Origin: Spirochaetaceae bacterium
Lineage (GTDB): Bacteria > Spirochaetota > Spirochaetia > DSM-27196 > SLAA01
Assembly (NCBI GenBank): GCA_003564775.1
Contig: PXEI01000413.1
Location: 1-14,088 of the forward strand
Direction of reading: 5' to 3'
Length of the DNA stretch: 14,088 nucleotides
Positions 7,441 through 14,088 of the stretch are shown here, one piece after another. Numbering within the stretch: the stretch's first letter is position 1; each line of letters starts with the position of its first letter. Made by a program: the position numbers and the translations under genes. Under the pieces are notes generated by a model that had not been told where the DNA came from, made no database searches, and was given only the letters and a program-made list of their open reading frames with translations.

Positions 7441-10400
7441 ATGACAAACGTTACCGCCACTGACCGTAAAACCCTTATCAATGCCCACCGGGACGCACCG
7501 GAAGGTATGATGTTTTACGCCTCCATTGGAGAACTCCGCAAGGACAGCTCCCTCGCTCCATACTGGCTCGCGATGAACCGCGCCTGGCGTGCGCTAAAGC
7601 TAAACGGTATCCTTTGCGTTGAGGGGGTGCCGACTCTGTATTTGAGTGTCCGGGATCAGCGCGTCAGCGCAGAAGAGGCCGCAAAACTGCATTGCACCTT
7701 TTGGAATCATGGTTTGGCGACCGTTTTTGTCCTGGTTGACACCACCCAAGTGCGTATTTTTTCCGCCACAGCCAAGCCAGGGCAAGCGATATCAGAAGAT
7801 GGGCAACTTGCGGGACTTGTCGAAACGATGGATAGGACACGCTACGCGCTCCAATTACATAGCTTCCTCTTGCAACTTGGAACAGGCGCATATTATCGTG
7901 CACATGGTCAAAAATTTGATCCCGATGCCGCCGTTGATGCCTTTCTCATTCATAATCTCCGGACTTTACGAAACGAACTGATTGGCGAAAAATGCGGACT
8001 TCCCGTGGAAACCGCGCATGTGTTTCTGGCCAGGCTTCTTTTCGTTGCCTACCTCACGGATCGGGCTATCATCAACCTTCCGGAATTGGCGGGTTTGAAA
8101 ACGTTATATGGGCCTAACCTCGGGGATATGCTTTGGCGGTTAAAGACGGTGACTAAAAAACGAGAGGCTTTACTGCGCATCTTTCAAACTCTGCGGGATC
8201 AGTTCAACGGCAACATGTTCGAAGCCGCCACCCTGACCGAATGCCGCCGATTGAACGAAGAGGCTTTGCGACAGGTTGCAGATTTTTTTAGCGGCCATGA
8301 TCTGGGCAGCGGACACTATACGCTCAATTTCTGGGCTTATGATTTCAGCATGATTCCCGTGGAAGTCATCAGCGCGGTCTACGAGGATTTCCTTAAAATC
8401 GAAGACCAGCCGGGAAAGCGGAGTCAGGGGGCATACTACACTCCTCGGTTCCTTGCGGAAACCGTGATTGATCTTGCCGTACGTGATTGCGCTTCCCTTC
8501 AAGGAAAATCTTTTCTCGATCCATCTTGCGGCTCCGGCATTTTTCTCGTCACTCTGTTCAATCGCCTCGCCGGCACGTGGTTGCTCGAACATCCCAAGGC
8601 CGGATACAGTCAAAAAGCCGACGCGCTGAAGTCCATTTTGCGTGATCAGATACGCGGTGTCGACAAAAATCCAACCGCCTGTCGCATCACCTGTTTCAGT
8701 CTTTATCTCGCTTTTCTCGATTGCTTCGACCCACCCGATATTAACCAATACATCGCGCGCAAAGGGAAATTGCCCAACATTCTGAGGTTTCATCCTGATC
8801 AAAATTCACCGGCACCGGAAATTCCTGTAATCCACGAGGATGACTTTTTGAAACCTGCCGGAGAACTTCCCGGGGATATGGAGTTCATAGTCGGCAATCC
8901 CCCCTGGGCGGATCGTGGAGCGGTGAAAGGGCTGCACCATCAATTCGCACGCAGAATTCCCGCGCATCTAAAGAGGCATGGCCTCGCAAGTGTGCTCCTT
9001 CCCTCCAAGACCTTTCTCAACGAAAAGACGAATACCTTCCAAGCGGAATGGATAAGGGAAATTTGTCTTGAGGAAGTGGTTCAATTAGCGGATTATCGTA
9101 AGATCTTATTCGAAGAAGCTAAGTGTCCCTGTATGATTGTGCGTTTTCGGAATGACCCCATGGTTGATCCACAGGACAGGGTGGAGTACGTCGTCCCCAA
9201 AGTTACCCGCACGTCTGCGCGTGAAGGTCTTATCCCGGTAGCGCCCACGGACCGTAAATCGATTTCAATCCAACGTTTGTTACATGCGGCCCGACACCAA
9301 GCCGCTCCCGTGGTTTGGAAAAATCATCTCTGGGGAAGCCCGAGGGACATCAAATTTCTCGAATTCCTTGAGGGCTTTCCGAAGTTGGGGGGGCTCGCGG
9401 GAAAACCGGGAGAAAAAAAACGTTGGGTTAGCGGTCAGGGGTTCCAACCTTTTTATCCTTTGAAAGCCGAATCCAATGACCGCTATCCCTCTGGAACTCA
9501 AAATCCTTGGAGCGAAAACACCCCGTTTATACCGGCAAAGAAATCTTTCCCCTTGATGATACTCTTGCCTGCCGACACCGTTGAGTTACGCGAACATCTG
9601 GGTGACATCGAGGCCTCAACAGAATTACTAAGGAGACGACCGGAAGACAGTATATTTTCTCCTCCCCTGATCTTGATTAGCCAGGGAATCGGTCAAGACA
9701 CGATGCCGAAAGTGGCGTTCAGCGCAACCAAGGTTGTATTTCAAGATTCGCTTCAATCCATAAGCGCACCGGCGGAGGATGAGGACTTGCTGCTATTTGT
9801 AACCGTTTACCTGCGCTCCAAACTTGCCCGTTATTTCCTTTTTCATACCGCGGCCAATTGGGGAACGGAACGGGACAAGGTTTTGTTCAGCGAATTGATG
9901 CGATTGCCACTGCCCTTGCCCGGCGGAGTCGGCTTGACCAATGAAACGCAAGATATCGTCGAAAACGTTGCCAGGAGAGTTAGAAGGCTTGCGAATAGAG
10001 TTGAGACCCAATCGAAGATTCTTAAAAATGAATTGGAAGAATCGAAATTTCAGGAGGACCGCAGGATATGGGCTTCAAAGTTACAGGATGAATTGGAGTC
10101 GTCAATCTATGCGTACTTCGATCTGACCGACCAAGAAATCGCCTTGATCGAAGATACGATCGCAGTTTCGATTCCAAGTGCCACGCCAAACAATCTGCAC
10201 AGCGTCATTCCCGCACAGGAACCGGTTCATCGCAATCGAATCGGATTGTATCACCAAGGCCTGGTCCCGTATGCCGAGATCTTACAAAATACCCTGAACG
10301 CCTGGGCAAAGAATGCAAAAGCAACGGTTCGCGCGTCGGTCTCCGGCGGCGTGCATGAGGCGACGGAAATGGCCTGCGTGACGATCTCACTCGGAGAAAA

Positions 10401-10653
10401 GGCCGTGCCGTTTGAGGCCCGGATTCTAACCGACGAGACCATAAGGAAACTTTTAGGCTTGGCTGCATCCGCATCAACCACTGTGGGACGATTGGATTAC
10501 CTTCGGGGGCTGATATTGTTTGATGGATCTACGATACATTTATTCAAGCCGGTAGCCCTCGTCAATTGGACACGTACCGCTGCACTCAACGATGCCGCGG
10601 AAATTCATGCTCACATCGCCCAAGCCCGTCAGATTTCCGGGGGTGCTCGTTGA
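7441..10653 (+). CDS. large N6-adenine DNA methyltransferase-like protein (NPPW type)
   Basis: A 1070-residue protein with an adenine-methylase core: AYYTPRFLAETV (331-342), SAM motif FLDPSCGSG (358-366), VDKNP (407-411) and catalytic NPPW (486-489) in place of the usual NPPY, an accepted variant. Residues about 540-840 match the place of a target-recognition region, and about 840-910 are charged and probably coiled coil. The N-terminal 320 residues include VPTLYLSV and FWNHGLATVFVLVDTTQVRIF, a domain I recall at the front of some large Eco57I-like methylases. I see no complete PD-ExK set there, so nuclease activity probably comes from the next gene. The start is 6 bases after the lexA-like stop with only a weak ribosome site, suggesting translational coupling. 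Composition is more AT-rich than the upstream type IIG gene, so the two probably have different origins. Confidence 0.85.
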   Translation: MTNVTATDRKTLINAHRDAPEGMMFYASIGELRKDSSLAPYWLAMNRAWRALKLNGILCVEGVPTLYLSVRDQRVSAEEAAKLHCTFWNHGLATVFVLVDTTQVRIFSATAKPGQAISEDGQLAGLVETMDRTRYALQLHSFLLQLGTGAYYRAHGQKFDPDAAVDAFLIHNLRTLRNELIGEKCGLPVETAHVFLARLLFVAYLTDRAIINLPELAGLKTLYGPNLGDMLWRLKTVTKKREALLRIFQTLRDQFNGNMFEAATLTECRRLNEEALRQVADFFSGHDLGSGHYTLNFWAYDFSMIPVEVISAVYEDFLKIEDQPGKRSQGAYYTPRFLAETVIDLAVRDCASLQGKSFLDPSCGSGIFLVTLFNRLAGTWLLEHPKAGYSQKADALKSILRDQIRGVDKNPTACRITCFSLYLAFLDCFDPPDINQYIARKGKLPNILRFHPDQNSPAPEIPVIHEDDFLKPAGELPGDMEFIVGNPPWADRGAVKGLHHQFARRIPAHLKRHGLASVLLPSKTFLNEKTNTFQAEWIREICLEEVVQLADYRKILFEEAKCPCMIVRFRNDPMVDPQDRVEYVVPKVTRTSAREGLIPVAPTDRKSISIQRLLHAARHQAAPVVWKNHLWGSPRDIKFLEFLEGFPKLGGLAGKPGEKKRWVSGQGFQPFYPLKAESNDRYPSGTQNPWSENTPFIPAKKSFPLMILLPADTVELREHLGDIEASTELLRRRPEDSIFSPPLILISQGIGQDTMPKVAFSATKVVFQDSLQSISAPAEDEDLLLFVTVYLRSKLARYFLFHTAANWGTERDKVLFSELMRLPLPLPGGVGLTNETQDIVENVARRVRRLANRVETQSKILKNELEESKFQEDRRIWASKLQDELESSIYAYFDLTDQEIALIEDTIAVSIPSATPNNLHSVIPAQEPVHRNRIGLYHQGLVPYAEILQNTLNAWAKNAKATVRASVSGGVHEATEMACVTISLGEKAVPFEARILTDETIRKLLGLAASASTTVGRLDYLRGLILFDGSTIHLFKPVALVNWTRTAALNDAAEIHAHIAQARQISGGAR

Positions 10654-11282
10654 ACGTTAGTACGTGCATCCCGCTATTTCCAGAGGAAGAGATCCCGGGC
10701 CTGCTTTATCTCGTGCTGGATCATGCCAAAACTCTTGAAAAACAGCATGCCACCGAAAATGAAAACCACCTATCAATCCGCTTGTGCAAGAGGATTCGCA
10801 TGGACAAAAGGCTGCGGGACGCACCCTTTACTCTGGTGCCTGAATTTCCTGTGCTTAATGACCGGATCGACGATCCCTCCGTTTCAGGTCGCGTTGATAT
10901 TTGTTTTCTTTGCCCCGGTGGCGATCGAACCTATTTTGCAATCGAAGCGAAGCGTCTACACGTCAGCTTTCAATCCGGGTGGGCATCCCTTGTCAGTGAA
11001 TACGTTGACGGAGATCAGGGCATGATGTGCTTTGTGGATGGTAAATACGCTGAAACACAAAGATTTGGCGCAATGCTGGGATTCGTCTTTGACGGAAAGC
11101 TGAATCTGGCGCGTGGGAAAATAGCCGAACGGGTCACGGAGTACCGGGAAAAACTTTCTTTGAAAACTGGAACCAATTTTGAACGCTCTTCTTATTCAAG
11201 AGGAGAATATCTGATAGATGAAACCCAGCATCAGTTACGGGGCCGAACCTTTACAATCGCCCACTTGCTTGTGTCTGTTTGA
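10650..11282 (+). CDS. PD-(D/E)XK nuclease-like protein coupled to the methyltransferase
   Basis: A 210-residue protein likely to supply DNA cleavage for the preceding methyltransferase. Residues D83 in GRVDICF and E99-x-K101 in FAIEAKRL, on two predicted adjacent strands, form a PD-(D/E)XK-type active site. A following stretch, YVDGDQGMMCFVDGKYA with GAMLGFVFDGK, is conserved-looking, and I recall similar small proteins beside methylase genes. The start is chosen as TTG 10650, which overlaps the upstream TGA in a TTGA junction and has GGGGG about 7 bases upstream; a longer reading from 10566 would run deep inside the methyltransferase gene. It ends convergently against the decayed minus-strand cassette, and no terminator was seen. 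The nuclease assignment is by motif only. Confidence 0.72.
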   Translation: MNVSTCIPLFPEEEIPGLLYLVLDHAKTLEKQHATENENHLSIRLCKRIRMDKRLRDAPFTLVPEFPVLNDRIDDPSVSGRVDICFLCPGGDRTYFAIEAKRLHVSFQSGWASLVSEYVDGDQGMMCFVDGKYAETQRFGAMLGFVFDGKLNLARGKIAERVTEYREKLSLKTGTNFERSSYSRGEYLIDETQHQLRGRTFTIAHLLVSV

Positions 11283-11802
11283 CGTGAAAATAATTTCTTC
11301 CCTCTACAAACCATAAGTCCGGGGAAGCCGATAGGTGTCGAAGACTTCCCCTACTTCCTCCAAGGTCATTGCCAAGTCCTTGGCTTTTCGGGCGGAGATC
11401 ACTCCCTCCTCCAGGGGGCGCAGTGCAGGGTGAGGAGGAAGGGCTTGGAATACATCTGCGGGAATAAACCCACGGGAATCCTCCTGCTCCCTGAACAAAT
11501 CGCCCTGTCGATGGGTTTGTCGAGCGTTTTCCAATTTTCTCCAGCATTTCGAGGCGCTCCAGATCGGCGGGGCTGAAGGATTCCTGCCGATGGTCTTTCG
11601 TCCTTCGCGCCACGGGCAAACGCACCCATTGCCATTTGGTGAATCGCGTCCCCTCATCCAGCAATCGGAAGGGGATCGGATAGAGTCGAATCCAGCTTCC
11701 ATCCTCCCGCAATCCTGCGATACACACCAGCTCCACATGAGTCTTGGACAGGGTTGGATAGGTTTTGACGGTGATCAGAACTTTTTCCGTGTCCATTCCC
11801 AT
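11251..11802 (-). pseudogene. frameshifted remnant of a KVLITVKTYPT-family protein
   Basis: The first 91 residues (KVLITVKTYPTLSKTHVELVC, then REDGSWIRLYPIPFRLLDE and KDHRQESF) resemble an uncharacterised family that I recall beside DUF488 genes, whose full proteins are near 250-290 residues. From about 11530 the reading frame stays open to 11251 but turns into Ser/Pro/Gly-rich sequence that looks like wrong-frame translation. In another minus frame, ending with TAG at 11304, the same DNA gives a much more protein-like tail (DLFREQEDSRGF, PLEEGVISARKAKDLAMTL, LPRTYGL). A frameshift, a deletion, or fusion with another gene fragment near 11530 explains this. The start is ATG 11802, 10 bases after the DUF488 stop; ATG 11796 is an alternative. 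The out-of-frame end overlaps the nuclease gene by 32 bases. Confidence 0.6.
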
Positions 11803-11812
11803 CCCGCTTTCT

Positions 11813-12148
11813 TTAGAGATGCGTCGCCTCGCAGGATTGGCCGTACCGCTCCGCGAGCGCCTCCGCCGCGCAATGACGGTGGCATTGGTGTGGATGAAGC
11901 TCGAAGCAGGTCAATGCCACCCGGTTTCCCTCGTCAACCCAGGAGCGTATGCGGGCCAGGGCCGAAGTCTGTTCCGGCAGATGATCCCGCTCATAGTTTT
12001 CGAAAAGAGCATCATAGTCTGCCTGTGAGTTGAGTTCGCGCCTTTCTTCAGAAGGAATGCCAAGTTCGGGCAGGTGCTCGTACCGAATGCCGAGCGCCTC
12101 GCAGGTTCGGGAGAGGACACCCTTTGAAAACCCGTATTTCCGGCTCAT
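11813..12148 (-). CDS. C-terminal half of a DUF488 protein, probably broken
   Basis: A 111-residue product carrying the recognisable DUF488 C-terminus: SRKYGFSKGVLSRTCE, RYEHLPELGIPSE, DYDALFENYE and the Cys/His-rich RVALTCFELHPHQCHRHC. Function of DUF488 is not established. Complete members begin with a TIG(Y/H) strand and a DVR motif, which should precede SRKYGFSK; both are missing, because the ATG starts exactly at that point. The preceding gene ends in an ATGA overlap with this start and looks like the N-terminal extension of the same protein family, so the pair is probably one gene with an internal deletion. It may still be translated by coupling, but an intact fold is doubtful. Confidence 0.75.
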   Translation of the reverse strand: MSRKYGFSKGVLSRTCEALGIRYEHLPELGIPSEERRELNSQADYDALFENYERDHLPEQTSALARIRSWVDEGNRVALTCFELHPHQCHRHCAAEALAERYGQSCEATHL

Positions 12149-12531
12149 GCGATTTCACTTCGGGTTGCGTGCCAGGGATAGCGGCGGTAAACTTCGGCCA
12201 CCAGCGGGTCACCGCGTTGGGGAAAACGGTTCCGGACCTTGACCGCGATCCTCCGGGCCTCTGCAAGCCGTCCGGTTTCAGCACGCCCCTCCGGTGTTAA
12301 CTGCCAGCAATCGTCCACGTTCGACAAAAGGCCTTTTTCGATCAATTTCCGCGTGTCGGCATAGCTGGTAAACGAAAAACATCCAAAACGGTACGGAACA
12401 AAGGCATAAGACGGTTCAGCTTCCTCCTGGCAATACAGAAAGAGCCGCTTCTGAAAATCCACACTTCTTACAGACCCTTCAAAGATATCCAGGAATTCAC
12501 GCAGCGTGCGTTGTCGTTTGTAAATCATCAT
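12145..12531 (-). CDS. N-terminal part of a DUF488-associated protein (SocA/Panacea-like), probably split from it
   Basis: 128 residues. The segment DFQKRLFLYCQEE and SYAFVPYRFGCFSF looks like the small helical domain in front of some DUF488 proteins and is loosely like the SocA/Panacea antitoxin-type domain; this is recall. The end, YRRYPWHATRSEIA, matches what I remember as YPYYAIRSEIA in full-length relatives, where the chain continues through about 50-60 residues into the DUF488 domain. Here a TGA follows at once and overlaps the next ATG. An AGG five bases before the first of two tandem ATGs supports the start at 12531. It is probably the first gene of the minus-strand cassette. Confidence 0.65.
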   Translation of the reverse strand: MMIYKRQRTLREFLDIFEGSVRSVDFQKRLFLYCQEEAEPSYAFVPYRFGCFSFTSYADTRKLIEKGLLSNVDDCWQLTPEGRAETGRLAEARRIAVKVRNRFPQRGDPLVAEVYRRYPWHATRSEIA

Positions 12532-12539
12532 TTAGACCT

Positions 12540-12578
12540 AAAAAAGATAAGGCGATGCATCGCATCGTTGATCTTTTT
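12540..12578 (-). terminator. hairpin with U-tract just ahead of the minus-strand cassette
   Basis: AAAAAGAT (12541-12548) pairs with ATCTTTTT (12571-12578), and inside them CGATG (12553-12557) pairs with CATCG (12563-12567) around a 5-base loop, with a small internal mismatch. Read on the minus strand, the stem ends in six Ts directly against the AGG ribosome site of the gene starting at 12531. It could act as an attenuator or intrinsic terminator in the 5' leader, or merely be an AT-rich inverted repeat. No upstream minus-strand gene exists nearby for it to terminate. Confidence 0.4.
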
Positions 12579-12694
12579 GGGGGCTCAAAGCCGCCGGAAG
12601 ATCATGGCCCGCAGGGTTGGATTCCATGAAAAACTCTATGAAAACAGAATGGAGAACAGTTGTTAGGATTATCTTCCCGTCACGATTTAATAGT

Positions 12695-13192
12695 ATGAAC
12701 GCTTATGAGAATTTCACCCTTTCGTTTTCCACTGACGAAAGAGGCTTCCGGCTGTTGACCGCCTCGCAGTGGATCGCCCGTCCGGTTGAGGACGTGTTTG
12801 ATTTTTTTCAACGTCCTGCAAACCTGGGCAAACTCACCCCGCCGGAGCGGCGGATGCGGATGCTTGAGCCGTTTCAGGAAACCATGTCCGCCGGAGATGT
12901 GCTCACGTATAAATTACAGGTGGCGGGGATTCCGCTGAAGTGGAAAGCCAGGATTGACAGCGTGACGCCAAATGAATCCTTTCAGGACACCATGATCAAA
13001 GGCCCTTACCGCGCCTGGATTCACAGGCATGGATTTGAAGCTGCGGATGGCGGCACCCGTATTTTGGATGAAGTTCGTTACAAGGTATACGGCTGTCCGT
13101 TCGGGCACAGGTATTTTTATCAGCCTCAGCTGGAGAAAATTTTCCACGCCCGTGCCGCAGCGGTGGAAAAGGTGTTTGCAGCTGAGGCCTGA
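12695..13192 (+). CDS. SRPBCC-fold (START/polyketide-cyclase-like) protein
   Basis: A 165-residue protein of the SRPBCC helix-grip fold, a hydrophobic-ligand pocket used in many unrelated roles; no substrate can be assigned. Seen in order: the N-terminal strand SQWIARPVEDVFDFFQRPANL (residues about 26-46), the LTPPERRMRML segment, GIPLKWKARIDSV, the GPYRAWIHRHGFE strand, and DEVRYKVYGCPFGHRY before the long C-terminal helix. This matches the subgroup annotated as cyclase/dehydrase-like SRPBCC proteins of about 150-165 residues. ATG 12695 gives the normal family length but lacks a ribosome site. ATG 12626, with GCAGGG nine bases before it, would add 23 residues and remains possible. It is divergent from the DUF488 cassette. 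Confidence 0.82.
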   Translation: MNAYENFTLSFSTDERGFRLLTASQWIARPVEDVFDFFQRPANLGKLTPPERRMRMLEPFQETMSAGDVLTYKLQVAGIPLKWKARIDSVTPNESFQDTMIKGPYRAWIHRHGFEAADGGTRILDEVRYKVYGCPFGHRYFYQPQLEKIFHARAAAVEKVFAAEA

Positions 13193-13196
13193 TTAA

Positions 13197-13582
13197 AATG
13201 GGGGAGTTCCTCCGCGCACTTCACCCGCTTATTCTGTTACCGGATACGACTTGGTTTATTACCAGGGCAATTTTATTCAGATCTCATCTATGATGCCCTG
13301 TTCCCCCTTTCTGACGATTGATGAGAATGCACCGGTTTCCCCCAGCGTGGAGGGAGAAAAAGTGTTTTTGCCCACCTCGAAGGCGGAGCCAATCATCCCG
13401 AAGCCGCGTCGGATTTTGTGCCGCCGGGCAGCCGACTGACCAACTTCCAGATTTTTGCCTGCGGCGGCACCCCTGTCAGCCTGCCGCCGATGCCCGCCCT
13501 CCAGTCCTCCGAAACCTATCCCGTGCTGGTTTTCACCCGGCGGATCGACGGTGCCGCACAATCGACAGCATATTACGGTTGA
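13197..13582 (+). pseudogene. broken remnant, possibly of a secreted-protein C-terminus
   Basis: Two stretches in different plus frames read like protein. The first, to about 13375, contains VTGYDLVYYQGNFIQISS and IDENAPVSPSVEGEKVFLP. The second, from about 13379 to a TGA at 13580, contains SDFVPPGSRLTNFQIFACGG and ends YPVLVFTRRIDGAAQSTAYYG. Neither has a proper start or ribosome site, and joining them needs a frame change near 13375. The FTRRIDGA..TAYY ending resembles the beta-rich tails of large secreted proteins in this bacterial group, one of which faces it at 13646. The call is tentative; chance coding cannot be excluded. Confidence 0.35.
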
Positions 13583-13645
13583 TTTTAATCCGGGCATATA
13601 TTTTACGCCATATCCGGCCCCGACAAGGGATGGGGTTTTAAGCCT

Positions 13646-14088
13646 TCAGGGGGCGATCAGCGTCGCGGAGGCGCGGATGAAAAACGGGCCGTCGTCCGCA
13701 TGGGTGATGCGGTAGGTGCGCCGCTCCAGTCCGGGATCATGAAACACGCGTTCGGTATCGATCAATTGTAGTCCGCCCTGACCCCAGGTGTCCGCCCGCA
13801 GATCGGTGGTGGTTTCAGTAGCGACGTTGTAATCGCCAATATCCGTACGCAGGGTGAGGAAAATCAGAAGATCCTTCGGCTCCACCGCGTCAGGCTCCAT
13901 GCCAATGGTTGGGGGACCGGAGAAGGTGTACCGCTCGAAATTCGTATACCCTCTGGTCTCACCAACCGCGGCTCCGGCATCGGCATTCGGACCGCTCACG
14001 CTGTCATCCTCGATTTGCTCGGGACGGAAGTGGGTGCGTCGCCAGTGCGCGTAGTCGTCATATCCCCCGCCATCGGTAATTTGAAAGC
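13646..14088 (-). CDS. C-terminal end of a probable secreted protein, N-terminus outside the window
   Basis: The minus-strand frame is open from the window edge to the TGA at 13646, giving about 146 residues. The GTG at 13999 lies inside it and is not needed as a start, since the upstream codons read well as protein (FQITDGGGYDDYAHWRRTHF). The following SVSGPNADAG and YTNFERYTF segments, then a beta-rich tail (TDIGDYNVATETTTDL, RRTYRITHADDGPFFIRASATL), resemble the terminal region of large extracellular proteins of Verrucomicrobiota-like bacteria, where a SGPNADPDGDG.NLLEYALG linker precedes a final beta domain. In this copy the DPDGDG calcium-binding-like repeat is not recognisable. The protein's main function lies outside the window. 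Confidence 0.65.
   Translation of the reverse strand, partial: FQITDGGGYDDYAHWRRTHFRPEQIEDDSVSGPNADAGAAVGETRGYTNFERYTFSGPPTIGMEPDAVEPKDLLIFLTLRTDIGDYNVATETTTDLRADTWGQGGLQLIDTERVFHDPGLERRTYRITHADDGPFFIRASATLIAP

Noticed and set aside
10566..10649. Earlier start for the small nuclease gene
   Set aside because: It would overlap the methyltransferase by nearly 90 bases and adds a Cys/Arg-rich stretch that looks like wrong-frame translation. TTG 10650 has a good ribosome site.
13318..13641. A 107-codon plus-strand frame in the right-hand gap
   Set aside because: The product is Arg/Cys-rich with no motif, while the other two frames over the same bases read more like protein.
1..14088. CRISPR arrays, tRNA or rRNA genes, transposases and integrases
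   Set aside because: No evenly spaced repeats, cloverleaf-like sequences, rRNA blocks or recombinase motifs were found on reading both strands. Only the hairpin at 924-990 and the operator palindrome stand out as repeats.

Overview
The window looks like a GC-rich chromosome of a PVC-group bacterium, most likely Verrucomicrobiota or Kiritimatiellota. The clue is the truncated protein at the right edge, whose ending (a WRRTHF.. / SGPNAD.. stretch followed by an all-beta tail) resembles the C-terminus of the large secreted proteins of that group. This is recall-based inference; the window has no rRNA or other phylogenetic marker. Housekeeping genes occupy both ends and an accessory (defence) island fills about 3.0-12.5 kb.

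Left flank (1-2898): the 5' part of a minus-strand N-carbamoylputrescine amidase gene (aguB); a divergent intergenic region with a long GACAGGAT-type hairpin repeat; then a plus-strand family 2 glycosyltransferase and an ApbE-type FAD:protein FMN transferase, probably co-transcribed.

Island (3001-12531): a 1256-residue single-chain type IIG-like restriction-modification enzyme (PD-ExK nuclease, N6-adenine methylase with NPPY, target-recognition region). Its recognition segment differs sharply in base composition from the rest of the gene, which suggests domain replacement. Next comes a tight three-gene cassette: a LexA-like self-cleaving repressor, a 1070-residue N6-adenine methyltransferase-like protein (NPPW), and a 210-residue PD-(D/E)XK nuclease-like protein that overlaps the methyltransferase stop by 4 bp (TTGA). 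A promoter (TTGAAC, 17 bp, TATAAG) with a perfect 16-bp palindrome (CTACTTATATAAGTAG) over its -10 element lies just before the LexA-like gene. The simplest reading is an autorepressed restriction-modification-like defence module that is released when the repressor cleaves itself, that is, on DNA damage. This is the best candidate for an undescribed system in the window.

Beyond it, facing it on the minus strand, is a decayed cassette: an N-terminal domain gene, a DUF488 C-terminal half joined to it by an ATGA overlap where an internal stretch seems to have been deleted, and a frameshifted gene beginning KVLITVKTYPT. A hairpin with a U-tract precedes this cassette.

Right flank (12695-14088): a SRPBCC-fold protein, a broken remnant of what may be a secreted-protein C-terminus, and the 3' end of a minus-strand secreted-type protein that runs off the window. 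No tRNA, rRNA, CRISPR array, transposase or integrase was seen.
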